64,000 nucleotides of DNA from Icerya purchasi (Eukaryota > Arthropoda > Insecta > Hemiptera > Monophlebidae). The stretch is taken from assembly GCA_039619475.1 (NCBI GenBank), contig CM077115.1, positions 26,735,083-26,799,082 of the forward strand. The letters are read 5' to 3'. Positions 22,739 through 34,164 of the stretch are shown here, piece by piece. The notes under the pieces are model-generated. The model saw only the letters and a list, made by a program, of their open reading frames with translations, was not told where the DNA came from and did no database searches. Positions within the stretch are counted from its first letter, which is position 1, and each line of letters starts with the position of its first letter. The translations under genes were made by a program, and so were the position numbers.

Positions 22739-24541
22739 GTGGAATTCAAAAAGCGCAGGGCCAAAGCGAGGTTACTTATCCGGACAAAGAAACGCCAGTC
22801 TTGGATATCTTTTGTCTCTTCTATTACGAAAGATACACCCAGCACCGTTATATGGAAAATAATTAAGTTTCTCAATGGAGCCTCGAATCATTCTTTGACT
22901 CCTGCGTTACTCATGAATGGCTCGCTGATTAAAGAAGAGTCTGACGTTGCGAGAGTCTTTGCGCTCCATTTTAAAAATTCCTCGTCGTCCTCCTTATATG
23001 ATCCTTGCTTTGCGGCCATGAAACTAACCGCGGAACAACAAACAATATCTTTTAATTCCGACGGAAATGATCCTTTAAATCTTCCTTTTACAATCCATGA
23101 GTTAAATTATCAACTAAACTGCAACATAAGGAATAGAGCACCTGCAGTTGATTCTATACATTCCTTTATGCTCAAACATCATCCTACATCTGCTAGATTA
23201 TTCCTACTCTGCATCTACAACCAAATTTGGTCTTCTGGTTTTATCCCACAATCCTTAAAAACAACTCTCCTTATCTCGATTGTTAAGTCGAACAAAGACC
23301 CCTTCCTTCCTTAAAGCTATAGACCCATCTCGTTGATCTCAGTCATTTCTAAGGTAATGGAGAAAATGGTGAACCGACGCCTCTATTTCCATCTTGAATC
23401 CAAGGAAATCCTTTCTCCAATCCAAGCAGGCGGCCGAAAATATTAATCTGCACTCGTTCATCTTCTTAGCCTACAAAGGCAAATCCTAACAGCCCACAGT
23501 AGATCACAGCATCTCTACTCAGTCTTTTTTGACATAGAGAAAGCTTACGACAGCATATGGCGATACGGAGGGCTTAAAAAGCTGAAGAACGCCGGAATTA
23601 GCGGTAATATGGGCAATTTTATCCAGAGCTTCCTCATTGATAGAACTATTCAAGTAAGAATAGGCTCTTCAGTATCTTCATCCTTCACGACTAAAAATGG
23701 AATTCCACAGGGTTTGCCTTTAAGCGTAACCTTGTTTATCCTTTATGTAAACGATAAAGCAGAGTGCATAAGGCCGCCGGTAACAGCCCGTTTGTTCATT
23801 GATGACCTTAACATATTTCTTCCTTCAAACTTCCCCGCTAATACGATGTCTATCCTACAGTCAACGATCAACAGATTACAAAACTGGGCGGAAAAAAATG
23901 GCTTGAATTTCTCATCCTCAAAAACTGCATGTGTCCAATTCCTAAAGAAGCGTCGTCCTATTTCCAATTTTGATATCACCCTCTACCTAAAACATGTACC
24001 TATCCCATTCCTTCCTTCCATAAAGTTTCTGGGTCTAACGTTCGATGAAAGATTATCGTGGGCTCCACACATGTCTATTCTTAAGCGTAGTTGCATGAAA
24101 TCCTTGTCCATCTTGAAATGTTTATCCAACCACAAGTACAATATAGATCCACAATTTCTGTTATCAGTATACAAAGCCCTTATCCTAAGTAAACTGGCAT
24201 ACGGTTGTCAGGTGTATTCTTCTGCTAATAATACTCTTCTAAAATCTATCGATCCTATCCGTAATACTTCTTTACGTATAATACTTGGAGCGCACCGAAC
24301 TTCTCCTTCGTTGGGCGTTTGTGCTTTGGTGGGCCTTCCTCCTTTATCTATTATTCGCGATTATTTCACCTTTCGAGATTCTTTTCGTTATTCCTTACCA
24401 GATCAATTTTCCACCAGTAACTTCCAAATCCTATTCCCATCCTTTCCTGGCGATCCATTGTTCAAGTCTTTAACTTTTCTTTCTAAGGTAGCCATAAATT
24501 GGAGCGACCACCATGTTAATCCGACCACTATAGCGCCCTGA
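22739..24541 (+). pseudogene. Family B reverse transcriptase region
   Basis: One reading frame runs from 22739 to 24541 and is broken only by in-frame stops at 23312-23314 and 23444-23446 before ending at 24539-24541. Seen in order: KKRRAKARLLIRTKKRQSW linker, RAPAVDSIHSFMLKH (RT motif 1), YRPISLISVISKVMEKM (about 23318-23368), ALVHLLSLQRQ, FFDIEKAYDSIW (first catalytic Asp, about 23525-23562), NGIPQGLPLSVTLF (about 23697-23738), FIDDLNIF (catalytic Asp pair, about 23795-23820; FIDD replaces the usual Y/FADD), LKFLGLTFDERLSW-like thumb and YGCQVYSSA. It would copy element RNA into DNA at the nick. The same frame remains open past the last stop into RNase H. Confidence 0.9.
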
Positions 24542-25472
24542 ATTCATGTCTCAACATCTATAAACATATCTTTAGCAGATCCCTTAAGAACATCTAACCT
24601 TTCTATACCCATGTATCAAGTAGTATCAAATAAACTCGCCTCCTTCCCTAACTACATTCACATGTACACAGACGTAGCTAAAGCGAGTCCTACTAATTCT
24701 CCTTCACCAACTGCATGCGCTTATGAAATTGAAGGTGTAATGTACACCGAGCGCCTAAACGACTACTGCTCTCTACTTTAGAGGCAGAAATATTTGGGAT
24801 CCTCCTTTGTCTTAAGACATATTTTTCCAACCCAGCGTCTCAAAATTCCCTTCTTATTACAGACTCACAATCTATCAAAGCCATTCAGAACTCAGACAGT
24901 TGCAACTCTCTAATAATGAAAATAAAAAACCTCCTTCTCCAACTTTCACGATCTGAGGTATATGTCACATTCTTATGGATCCCTGGTCATTTGGGGTTCC
25001 CGGCAATGAGCGGGTTGACTTGGCTGCTAAGGCAGCTCTATCTAGCCCGATGCCGTTTAACGCTTTACTGCCTCGATTGGGGTCATCAGTCTTTCTGATG
25101 CACTTTGCTGAAGAGTGGAGCAAACTATGGTCAGAACAAACGACCTGGCTCAGGTCCATGAAGTCGGACATCGACCTATGGTGGCCGCCGTTCCCTGTTT
25201 CACGTAGGGATTTCTTGATTCTATCGAGACTACGTGTGGGGCACACTGCACTATCACACAATTACGTCTTTGAAGGAGCTCCCCCTCCGTTTACTTATCC
25301 TCTGTGCGGGTTCATGGCCTCGCCAACCGTAGAGCATCTGCTGAAATGGTGCCGGCATACTTCCCGTAATTCTAGTCATCCCTCACTTCACCGTCTGTTG
25401 TCAAACTACCCGGATTATGTTCGGGCAGTGTTGAATTTTGCATCATCGAACAGACTGCACCGCCTTCTGTAA
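24542..25472 (+). pseudogene. Family B RNase H and C-terminal finger
   Basis: RNase H motifs are all visible but in three frames: YTDVAKAS (first Asp, about 24665), EAEIFGILLCLK (Glu, about 24782-24815), LLITDSQSIKAI (second Asp, about 24852-24888), LWIPGHLGFPGNERVDLAAK (His and last Asp, about 24973-25035). The frame changes at about 24780 and 25005. The C-terminus has PLCG...EHLLKWC (about 25295-25350), matching CPLC...H...C in the copy at 43477-43535. Here the first Cys is Tyr, so the finger is damaged. RNase H would remove the RNA strand after first-strand synthesis. Confidence 0.85.
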
Positions 25473-25802
25473 TTTCCAGTGAGTCTAGGTGCCTTAATAG
25501 CCCAGGTAGTTACACACGGCGCCTAGATTTATATTTGTAAATTTAGTATTAAAAAAAAAAAAAAAAAACGCGAATACTTCCTTGAAAGATAAATTTCAAA
25601 TGCTACAATTTTTTTGGTAAATTTAGACTGTTCAATATGTCGTGTTTTTAAAAATTATTATACTTCTTATTTATTCTGGATTATTTTAACGTTATTTTTA
25701 AAAACTCCTCTATCTTGGTTTTTTTTTCACGCCATTTTTAATACGATCGTTATCTTTAAAATTTTCTCTTTACGTTACTTCATTCTTTTTTGACGCTTTA
25801 TT

Positions 25803-25919
25803 TATTTTTAATCGTAATTTCAGTTCGCTCATTTTTGATATTATTCATAGTTTACATTGAATTGATGCAAACTGTGAATTATATCAAAAATGAGCGAACT
25901 GAAATTACGACCAAAAATG
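25803..25919. repeat. Long hairpin (inverted repeat, 51-bp arms, 15-nt loop)
   Basis: Arms 25803-25853 and 25869-25919 pair with about five mismatches. The core TCAGTTCGCTCATTTTTGAT on the left is matched exactly by its complement on the right. The loop is ACATTGAATTGATGC. It lies 230 bp downstream of the family B poly(A), in otherwise featureless AT-rich DNA. A 79-codon frame across the right arm is a by-product. It could be a small fold-back transposon remnant or a hairpin RNA source. Confidence 0.9.
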
Positions 25920-26049
25920 AACTAGTGCGACGGATACAATCATTTACCGAAATTTCTAATGTCTTTAATAGGATGAAAAATTTTAAGAATCTGATTACAA
26001 AGGTTAAAAAAGTATCGCGTCCAAATTAGCTTGAAATTCAAATGTAGCC

Positions 26050-27180
26050 CTAAGTAGAAGTATTTGACGTGCTTAGAAAAAGGAATTATTTAATTATCAG
26101 TTTTTAATTGATAGTAGTAGGATAATAAGGTTGGAGAGAAATTATGGTAACCGAAAAGATCAGTATTAACGATTTAACTGAAATTACTGAGTACAGTCTG
26201 ATAAGTTACTGCGAAAAATGAAGCGCGCTATTTTTAAAATCCTCTGAAAGGTTCCCTTTAAATCACTTGGATAAGGAGCACATTTTTTTCAGAGAAGTAT
26301 TCCTATTAAATTTAGCGCAAAAGTCTCTCAAGTTCCTCTCAAATAATCTCTTATCTTTAAGAAGCCTTCTGCACTCGGCCGTAATTCTTTTGCATGCCGG
26401 ATAGAGTTCAAAGGTTCCTTGCAATCGAAATCTTCTTAAAACTTAATTCCTTTCCTTAATTTGATATTCTAGTAATCCTTGTTTTATCAAGGGGCCACGA
26501 AAGCTTCCACACACGAGTTGCAGATATTTGTAAGGCGTGCAATATAGTATTATAAAAAGCTTCGTACTTTGCACGTTTTCGACAAGACCCAACTCTTAAT
26601 CAACTATGTCTCAGAACTTATTTCTCATTAGAAAATTTCTAGCGAATTATATTAATATTACTAACTAACTCGGGAGAACTGTTAACCGAAAACTAAAATT
26701 GATAAATGTGAGAAGATGATCACTTCCAAGAGAATAGAATATTTCACGAACAGTTGAGAATAAGCTGGAAGGGATAACGGTAAAGCCTACGAGATTATTT
26801 CCATCACTATAATCTAATAGCTTAACCATCATTAAGGAGAGACACAAATCGGAATTGACACAATAACCTCAGAAAGGACAGAGCGTTTCCTGTCATTATA
26901 GTCTCATTCCCACAGTTTGTTGAGGGCATTGAGTGCTTCTAGGCAGGGTTGACTCATATTACGATTCAGCGGAGAATAATTGGAAGTGAAAGTAATTCGA
27001 AATTTTTGTCAGTTACAGTTGATGGTAACCACGTTACATCATCCGGTATTTCTTTACCAGGATAGCCGCAACAGTCATCTCCCCTGTCATCCGAAATTAT
27101 AATTATTAATTTCAAAAGGCTCTTTATTAGGGAATAGTTCACAGACAAGACTGAGGAAGCCCTCTAAATTCTCTTTGTTA
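26050..27180 (-). pseudogene. I/Jockey-like LINE endonuclease-linker remnant
   Basis: Read on the minus strand from 27180: IIISDDRGDDCCGYPGKEI (matching the D-R-x-D-G-x-G-G-V-A-I region of LINE endonucleases, about 27095-27040), then W-E-x-D-Y-N-D-R (about 26905), FRFVSLLNDG (about 26855-26825), LGSDHLLTFI (the terminal S-D-H motif, about 26732-26703), and the EN-RT linker YPACKRITAECRRLLKDKRL then FCAKFNRNTSLKKM (about 26405-26290) and FKGN. Many frameshifts. The sequence stops matching near 26050, before RT. It is old, and closer to family B than A. Confidence 0.65.
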
Positions 27181-27447
27181 GCGACTCCTGCAACTGAATT
27201 TCAGAATCTTTATAATAATGTTAACTATAAAACTTGACTGGATAAATGGATGAAATTATCAAAAATTAACATATTAAAATAAATAAAATACACACAATTT
27301 CAAGTGCCCGCGGGATTTTGTTTACTATTATTTTCATTATTAGGCAGAATTTTAGATGTGTTGTATTATTAATATAACTGGAAACTTTAGGATCCAAAGC
27401 ATTTTTAGTTATACTTTATGTAACATTTTTTGGTATTTTTTTTTTTT

Positions 27448-27560
27448 TTTTTTTTTTTTAATTCGGCTCGTCAACCGAGGACCTTCACCCAGAAACAATT
27501 AAGGGAAAACGAAAGTTATACAGTGAGGCGATCAGCTATCGCTAATAAGAAGGAAACAAT
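27448..27560 (-). mobile_element. LINE family A, short 3' copy
   Basis: On the minus strand the sequence runs GTTTCTGGGTGAAGGTCC, CGGTTGACGAGCCGAATT, then a poly(A) (poly-T at 27428-27448 on the plus strand). It aligns with the 3' untranslated end of the copy at 52462-52525. Similarity continues to about 27550 (CAGCTATCGCTAATAAG against CAGCTATTGATAAGATA). Confidence 0.75.
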
Positions 27561-27899
27561 AATGAATAGGTTTTGAAGAATCAATCGCTGAATTTGAATT
27601 GTACATTAATTATTTAGACGAGCTACCTCGCCTGTTTAATTTTTTTAAACCGACTTTGTTCGTTCTCTCCTCTTTATCGGACGAACCAAAAGAAATAGAT
27701 CGTTTTCAACGGAAATAGGAATTAATTATGATCAAAATATCCTATCTTTCTTATTCGTTTCCGTTTAAATGAAGTAATGATATGCTGATGATTATTCTTG
27801 TTATCACGAGAAGTGGCGGGACAATCATTTGCAGTTTCTAATTATAGGTTAAATCAACCGTTTTATCCTTCGTGGGAATATCGTGACACCATTATTATC
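27561..27899. other. No gene recognised
   Basis: AT-rich spacer between two LINE remnants. No coding signature. Confidence 0.4.
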
Positions 27900-28150
27900 C
27901 GTCATCTGAAACATCAAACTGTGCTAGTGATCTCTGTTTTGCCGCATGGAACGCATTTAAGGAAGCTACGGCCCACTATTTTACAAATAGCATCAGCCTA
28001 TCTCATAAGAGACCACTTCCTCTAGTTCTTTCCGTACGACCTTGTATAACGACTGTTTCCATCGTTCCCGCTCTAATGACGTGGCCAAAAAACTCCGTTT
28101 ACGGACAATTGTTGATAGTCTGTTCTGTACGGCGATTGGTATAAGGAAAG
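27900..28150 (-). pseudogene. RTE-clade LINE RT C-terminal fragment
   Basis: The minus strand reads EFFGHVIRAGTMETVVIQG then RTERTRGSGLL, the conserved F-F-G-H-x-x-R-A ... G-x-R-x-x-G-R-G-R-P region that lies after the RT thumb in RTE-like elements, followed by WAVASLNAFHAAKQRSLAQF. There are stops inside. Nothing upstream on this strand is recognisably RT. Confidence 0.6.
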
Positions 28151-29111
28151 TTAATTCCAACAAGACTTCATAAAAACTAAGATTATGCGATGCCGTATGT
28201 GTCTGTCTTTTTTTTTTCTTTTTTTTTGGGTATACACCCATCAGTATGTTGGCCACTACAGAATACACAAATCGCAAATGGACTAGTGCAGGTTTTTCCC
28301 CTGCATCGAAGACACCTGAAGCTACCTTTACACTGTGCAGACAGAGTGAGACATCTGAATCATTGACGAAAGGGTTTGCAAATAAACCTGACATTTCATA
28401 AAACTATATGCGTGATGGTAATGATTGACCCTTGAACTATATGAGAATGGAAGAACTCAGAATATATTGAACTTCGTCCCTAATTTTGACTTTTCTATTT
28501 AATCTCTTTATGTTATTGACTAAAAATGGATAATAGCCTATCATTTCATAGATCCGATCAACTGAATACTCAACATCAGCTCCTTTAATAACGTCCAACC
28601 TTGAAATTAGATGTGCAGGAATATATGTATACGTTTTGTAACCGTTGGATTCAAATTAATGACAGGGAATTAATTCCTAAATTAAATCCTTGATAGAAGA
28701 TGGTGTTGAGAAGTGAATGATCACCATACTAACTTCTTTACTTTCGGTAACATCCTTCCATAAACTATTTCTTCTTAAAATTTCATCTATTTTTAAGTAG
28801 TAGCTTCTCTTCTTGGGTCGAGATGATGTAATTTTTTTACAAAAACTTCAAAATCTTTGTTAACGTGAATTAAATTTTTACCATTAGAACAATTATTACC
28901 GAAAAATTATTACATGAGACGAAATTGCTCGAAGTTATTGCTACAATTACTTTTTATAATTATACTACTGATATTTTTGCATTATTATCAACGTTGCGCT
29001 ATTATGATTATTATTATTGTTTCCCGTATGTTCGGTAGACTTACTCGGCGATGCGTGTGAACAGAACCGGTTTTGTTACCGCAATCATTAATATCTATTA
29101 GACATTCTTAC
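28151..29111. other. No gene recognised
   Basis: AT-rich with a T-rich tract at 28207-28227. The 133-codon minus frame ending at 27993 is largely the wrong frame over the RTE relic plus this T-run. A canonical donor dinucleotide for the candidate exon lies at its right edge (29110-29111). Confidence 0.4.
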
Positions 29112-29216
29112 CTCGGCGATCCATGTCCTGTAACCTGCTTCCCCTGGACTGATCGGAGGATCATTCCTCCCCTCGTCGTCGACATTAACGCGCTAGATTC
29201 GAAATCTTCGACGAAA
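29112..29216 (-). CDS. Candidate internal host exon, function unknown
   Basis: On the minus strand a long T-rich tract ends in ...TTTTTTTAG at 29217, followed by a 105-nt segment ending CCGAG and then GTAAGAATG (donor at 29111-29110). Only one frame is open through the whole segment, giving VEDFESSALMSTTRGG then MILRSVQGKQVTGHGSP. The length is a multiple of three, so the exon would keep phase, and its GC is clearly higher than that of the flanks. I do not recognise the peptide. With no neighbouring exon identified in the window, it could be one exon of a gene with very long introns, or a coincidence. Confidence 0.3.
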
Positions 29217-29964
29217 CTAAAAAAATTAAAAAAAAAAAAAAACTGAAAAAATTAAAGTGTGAAAAGGAAAGACAGAAATGCGGGATAATCAAAAAAAGTG
29301 AACGGTTTTATCAAGAAAATGATTTTGATTCGGAGAGAATGGCAGGAATTTGAGTAGCCAGACAAAAGCGAAGACAGTAATTTAAAATTCGGTCAAGCTT
29401 TAACAGAAGAGACTTAGAAGAGTTTCCCGCATATATAGAAACATCAGTCCAACTTAGAAAGAATGAGGGATTTATACAATAAAGAATGAATGTAAGGGTC
29501 ACCACCTCACCTGTACGATGGGAGTGATTTTAAAAGAATTATCCTTTTAAGACAAGAAGTATACAGGCAACTAATATACTCCTGAAAGGACAAATGGCTG
29601 TTACACCCGAGTAACAGGAGCACTCCATAAGAAAGACAGGATAATGACTTAAGGTTAGATTGATTGAGGAAGGATTATATGAACAGAAAGTAAAAACCAT
29701 GTCCGCGGATTTCAGAGGAGAAACGAGAAGATGAATATTGGAAAGAGTATTTTCTATAGTGGCTAAATGAACTATTTAGTTCTAAAACAGCATCTGTGAC
29801 GTTGTGAGAAGAAGAGTGCATAAAATAAAGACGATGAATTTAATGGAAGAGAGACAATTTGAAAGGTATAGATGTTGAAGAGAGTGGGGGAGAGGTCACG
29901 ATCTGCGGGTCACCGATTTTGATGAAACTTAGCAGATCGATAGAAGACTATGAGTATATAAACT

Positions 29965-30524
29965 GTGTAAAATATTAGAGTGCAACGTTTTGATTTATGC
30001 GAGAAATTAAAATTTTTAAAAGCCGAATTTAGCGTATGATATACATAGCCGTTTAAACAAAAATATGCAATAAATTCCAGGTCGTGTTTATATTTATTTT
30101 ATGCAATTGATTCGGAAGACTGATTATTCCAAAATGAAGTATATTAAACAAAAAAATTATTAAAAAACAATAAAATAATTTAAACACCGCGCGGGGATTC
30201 GAACCCAGATACCTTATTTCCAAGTATGTACCAATAGACGTCACTTTTACCGCTACACCGCAAAACATATACATTGTAATGACATGTTTAAATTTTTATT
30301 AAATTAAAAATTGAATTTTTTAAATAATTTTATTGTTTTTTAATAGTTTTTTTGTTTAATATACTTCATTTTGGAATAATCAGTCTTCCGAATCAATTGC
30401 ATAAAATAAATATAAACACGACCTGGAATTTATTGCATATTTTTGTCTAAACGGCTATGTATATCATGTTAAATTCGTTAAATTTCTCGCGTAAATCAAA
30501 ACGTTGCACTCTAATATTTTACAC
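29965..30524. repeat. Fold-back element, about 210-bp arms
   Basis: The left arm 29965-30183 and right arm 30322-30524 are inverted copies of each other at well over 90% identity by eye. The left arm has about 14 extra bases near 30003-30025. Outer ends read GTGTAAAATATTAGAG and its complement CTCTAATATTTTACAC. The 138-nt centre carries a tRNA-like sequence (separate entry). It is inserted into the RT domain of the decayed family A copy, so it is younger than that copy. About 60 bp to the left (29905-29964) do not fit either the LINE or the arm. Confidence 0.9.
30190..30275 (-). ncRNA. tRNA-like sequence (Pol III A and B boxes)
   Basis: On the minus strand TGTAGCGGTAAAAGTG (about 30257-30242) fits an A box, and GGGTTCGAATCCCC (about 30206-30193) is a perfect B box/T-loop, 35-40 nt downstream. 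The T-stem pairs at four of five positions. Acceptor-stem halves (GCGGTGT and CGCGGTG) do not pair, so this is a tRNA-derived or SINE-head sequence rather than a working tRNA gene. It lies in the loop of the fold-back. Confidence 0.6.
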
Positions 30525-32072
30525 CAACAACATGGACAGGAAGATGCAATGGCAGCATTATATTTCTGGGAGTAAGGAGGTGAACATTGTTAAAGGCACT
30601 GAAAACATCAATAAAGGCTGCGATAGTGAAATTTTTGTTTATATAGGAATTATGAATGTCAGAAAGGAAAACACTAATGCAATCGGGAAGACCAAGACAA
30701 GGACGGAACAAGCCGTTTATTTAACATGCTCTCAAAGAGCTTCCTTAAACAGGGAACAAGTAAGATAGGACGAAAAGAAGAGGAGTTTTTCTTTGGTTAA
30801 AAGCATTGCAAGAAGGAGGAGTGGAAAAAGAGAGAAGAATCATATATACTAAGAAGAGTTTCAAGAAATTAAATAGAGAGGTTATTTATGATAAGAAACG
30901 ATGTACCATCAATACCAGGAGAAGATTTGGAAGAAAAATTACTTAAAGAAGCACGAAGCGTTCCGTTAAAGGAGTTCGAAACGCTTTAGCCATTTTCCAG
31001 ACATGTGACATTGGAGTGAAACAGGAGAAAGAAGAACAGAACTTTATCGAAGCGGCTCTTTTTCAGCGTTTAAGAACGAACCTAGCCTTAGCATTAGCCA
31101 TTTTATGTGCAAGGAAGTTGAGAAAAGAAGGACAAGAGCGAAAAGATCTAAAAGTGGAAGTACAGAGGTGGAACGCAGACTTGCAATCATTATTCCACCA
31201 CAGGGATGAAGCATATATAGATCTATTTTTTAATGAAGAATGGTACGGAGGAGCAGACAGGGAAAGAGCAATAGATTGAGTAAATGACTGATATTATCGG
31301 ATTCCTGTCAACTTTGATGAAAGGAAGAGATGAATCGACAATACAGCGAAACTTCGACCAGTCGGTTTCGAGAAGGTACCATTGAGCAGTATGAACGAGT
31401 TCAGGCTGTACAGGAAGAGAAAAGTTATTGAGGGATATGATTATGATGGTCGCTTCCAAACGTGCCTATTAAGGTTTTCTACGAACAGTTAAGACCGAGG
31501 TTAGGAAATTGAACTAAACGTAGTAGGATTCCTATAAAAAGTTGGGAGAATTATCATTCAGCAGAATGAGATTGTTACGGAGAAAGGTATCTTCGAGGAT
31601 AACACCATTATTATTATAATTGGAGCAACCCCAAAGAGGAAAACGAGCGTTCCAGTCTCCTCCGATAATATAAGGGGAAAGAAGCGAATTAAAGAAACCT
31701 GAAAAAGGAAAGTTGCGAAGATCAAACTTAGGAGGAATGTAGGCAGAGAGTTAAGAGGACAGGAAAAGTTGTTAGGGATGGAAAGATGAGTTAAATTAGG
31801 AAGGAGGGATGAGGATGAATTAAGAAATCGAATATCGCGTGAACAGAAAAGAATGTCATTTCTAATCAAAACAGCAGCTCCTCCGAAGCCGTCATTTTGA
31901 CAGGAACTGATTAAGGTAAAACCTCTAAAGTTGAGGTCAGAAGAATCCTATAGCCATATTTCAGAAAGCAAAGTTACTTCGATCTTGTGAAGGTCCAGCA
32001 AGCCTTCCAAAACATCTTTCTTGGCTCTAAGACTGAGACGGTTCCATTGCAGGATATTAAGTTTGCACGCCA

Positions 32073-32951
32073 TAGTCAATATAGACCAGGAGTAAATTAA
32101 GATGGACGAAGACATGAAGAGAGCAGGAGTTGGTAAAAATGTATAATGGGCTAATATATAAGAAATATGACAGGGCAGTAGGAGAAAGGGAAAAAACAAG
32201 AAGAACAAAGCATACCAACTGTAGTAACAAGGCCATTAAAGCTACGTTCACATAAAAGTATATATTAAAAAGACTCGTCGCCAATTACGAACCAACCTAT
32301 TTAAAGGTCAATCGAGTGGCAGGGATTAGTTGAATTTAAAGAAGGAGACCAGCTTATTTAGAAATGTCGAGTAGAAAAAGCAGCAACAAGAAGAGGTAGG
32401 ATAAAAAATACTTTTATTATGATAACTAAAAGGTAGGCTGAAATAGCGATCATTATTGAAACAATCGTTGCCTTCATGGGAATGGTTAATATTAAAGGAT
32501 AAGGAACCTGTCTTACAGCACCACTTAACAAATGATTAATGTGTAGACAGCAGGAGTAATATCCGTTAAGAAGAGAAATAACAAGTAAAGAGAACAGAAG
32601 TAAGAAACGTAAAATATAATATGTAACTTTGACCATTATTAGCAGTCTGCGCTCACGATAGAGACGAATAAAAAGGCAAAAAAAAACAAGAATTCAATAT
32701 AGACAAAATGGAGGTAGAAGAAAAGGAAAAATTTACGCTTTATTAAGGAAGAGAAAGTGTAGAAGAGGAGAAGAAGGAAAACAAAAAAAACAAAACAAAC
32801 AGAAAACAAATAGAGTTAAGAATATAATAAAATTTAAAATGTTATATATATATATATATATTAATATATTATAAGGCATGAGGCATAAAGCTCTGAAGCA
32901 AAAATTGAAGAGATTTTTCAAGTTCGGAGTAAGCTACAATGTTATGCCTAG
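32073..32951 (-). other. Family A ORF1-ORF2 spacer (decayed copy)
   Basis: The 880-nt spacer between ORF1 and ORF2 holds only broken frames (62, 92 and 75 codons), all strongly hydrophobic, for example FLLLFSLLVISLL and IMIAISAYLLVIIIKVFF. No tandem duplication like those in the other two spacers is visible. A (TA)n run lies at 32845-32860. Confidence 0.5.
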
Positions 32952-34113
32952 CTAAGAGCTGTATGAATGCAGAAGAGAAAGAACTGGCGAGGAAATTTGT
33001 GTAGGAGTATCATTGAAAGAATCATCGGAAGTAACAAGATCAGCAAAGTTACTCATATTAATGGCATTCGATTTTAGAGCCCAACTATTAGATGGAGAAG
33101 GTATGCGGTTGGATTGAGCAGAAGTTTTGGTTTGCGTTTTTTTATTAGACTTGCGGTGAAGGTATTGGCCCTTTGTTGACCTTGGTGCTCTCATCTGAAG
33201 AAAAATATTTTTGCAGATGAAGGATTTGTTAATGAAGGGACTGGACCCTGGGTTGAACTGCGGCTCTGTCAGCGTAAGAAAAGGCCGATGATACAAAAGA
33301 TTTACTTTCCATGTCGCGCAAGCTTCTTGGAACGGAATGTTCTCATAGGCCATAATACGTCTAATCTCCTTTTGTTGAAGCCACTCAGGACAATGTCGAT
33401 CCGAAGAACGATGAACCCCTTTATAATTTCGACATACGGGAACAGAATTAGTCATAGGGCATTCCGAGATTGAATATTTGTCGCTGCAATGAACGCAGTA
33501 AGTTGCGGGACTACGACAAACATTAGAAGTGTGACCAAAAAGATGACACTTATTACATTGAATAGGAAATCTAATACTGGGCGATATCTGGAAGATTAAT
33601 CTAAAAATGGAGATTTGGGAAGGAAGAACGGAAGAAACAAATTTAATCGCAGCCGATCGAACGGACAGACGAACACCATCCACATTTTTAAAAATTCTCC
33701 TAACTGAAGCAACAGGAATGGTTCCATGATATCTTCCTCCGAAAAGGAAGTATGCAAATCGGAAATTATTCCATATCGGAAGAAAACATTACGAATGCTT
33801 TGAAGTTATTTTTCATCATAAAATCACGTTGATCTAAGAATTTATTAGTCGTAACCGCAGAGGGGAGTAAACCCGATAAGCGGTTCCTACTCTGTTTTTT
33901 GATATTTAAACATTCGGTAGTTAATTTAAACAGCAACTTGGCTATAGCCAAGAGATGTGTATTACCAATACTTTTTTTCGAACTGCTCTAAATATATTAA
34001 AACAGGTCCAGGATGGTCTAACGGAAAGATATGTTCTTTATTAATATTATTACTAATTATGTCGTTGACATTATTATTAGTAGCATTACCATTGCTGTTA
34101 TTCTCACCGTTAC

Positions 34114-34164
<51 letters not shown>

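Larger units (their letters stand above)
22400..25568 (+). mobile_element. LINE family B, long 5'-incomplete copy
   Basis: I-superfamily (I/Nimb/Jockey-like) non-LTR element lacking most of its endonuclease on this strand. Order: EN-RT linker (FHRADWDTYKS about 22490-22525; WWFPEINAAISERKRAL about 22648-22700), RT, RNase H, C-terminal finger, a 3' untranslated part containing CCCAGGTAGTTACACACGG, and a poly(A) at 25552-25568. The tail motif CCTAGGTAGTTACA recurs in the second copy at 43669. Internal stops and frameshifts make it non-functional. Confidence 0.9.
29311..32073 (-). pseudogene. Family A ORF2 remnant (EN-RT)
   Basis: Starts MACKLNILQWN at 32073 with the endonuclease N-terminal Asn, then LLSEIWL (Glu). 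Later pieces are in changing frames: RNDILFCSRDIRFLN (about 31865), a WGCSNYNNNG-like stretch (about 31620), RT LGLPDCISVFL and TIAAFIDVFSAFNNVHL (about 30700-30560, first catalytic Asp kept). After the fold-back come LSPTLFNIYTFQIVSL and then LFYALFF (about 29840), where FADDI should be: the catalytic Asp pair is deleted. Last is SSKSLLLKLDRILNYCLRFC (about 29420-29365). It is clearly inactive. Confidence 0.8.

Noticed and set aside
27993..28394. 133-codon minus-strand ORF
   Set aside because: Its C-terminal half is the wrong frame of the RTE remnant, and a poly-Lys run from a T-tract sits in the middle.
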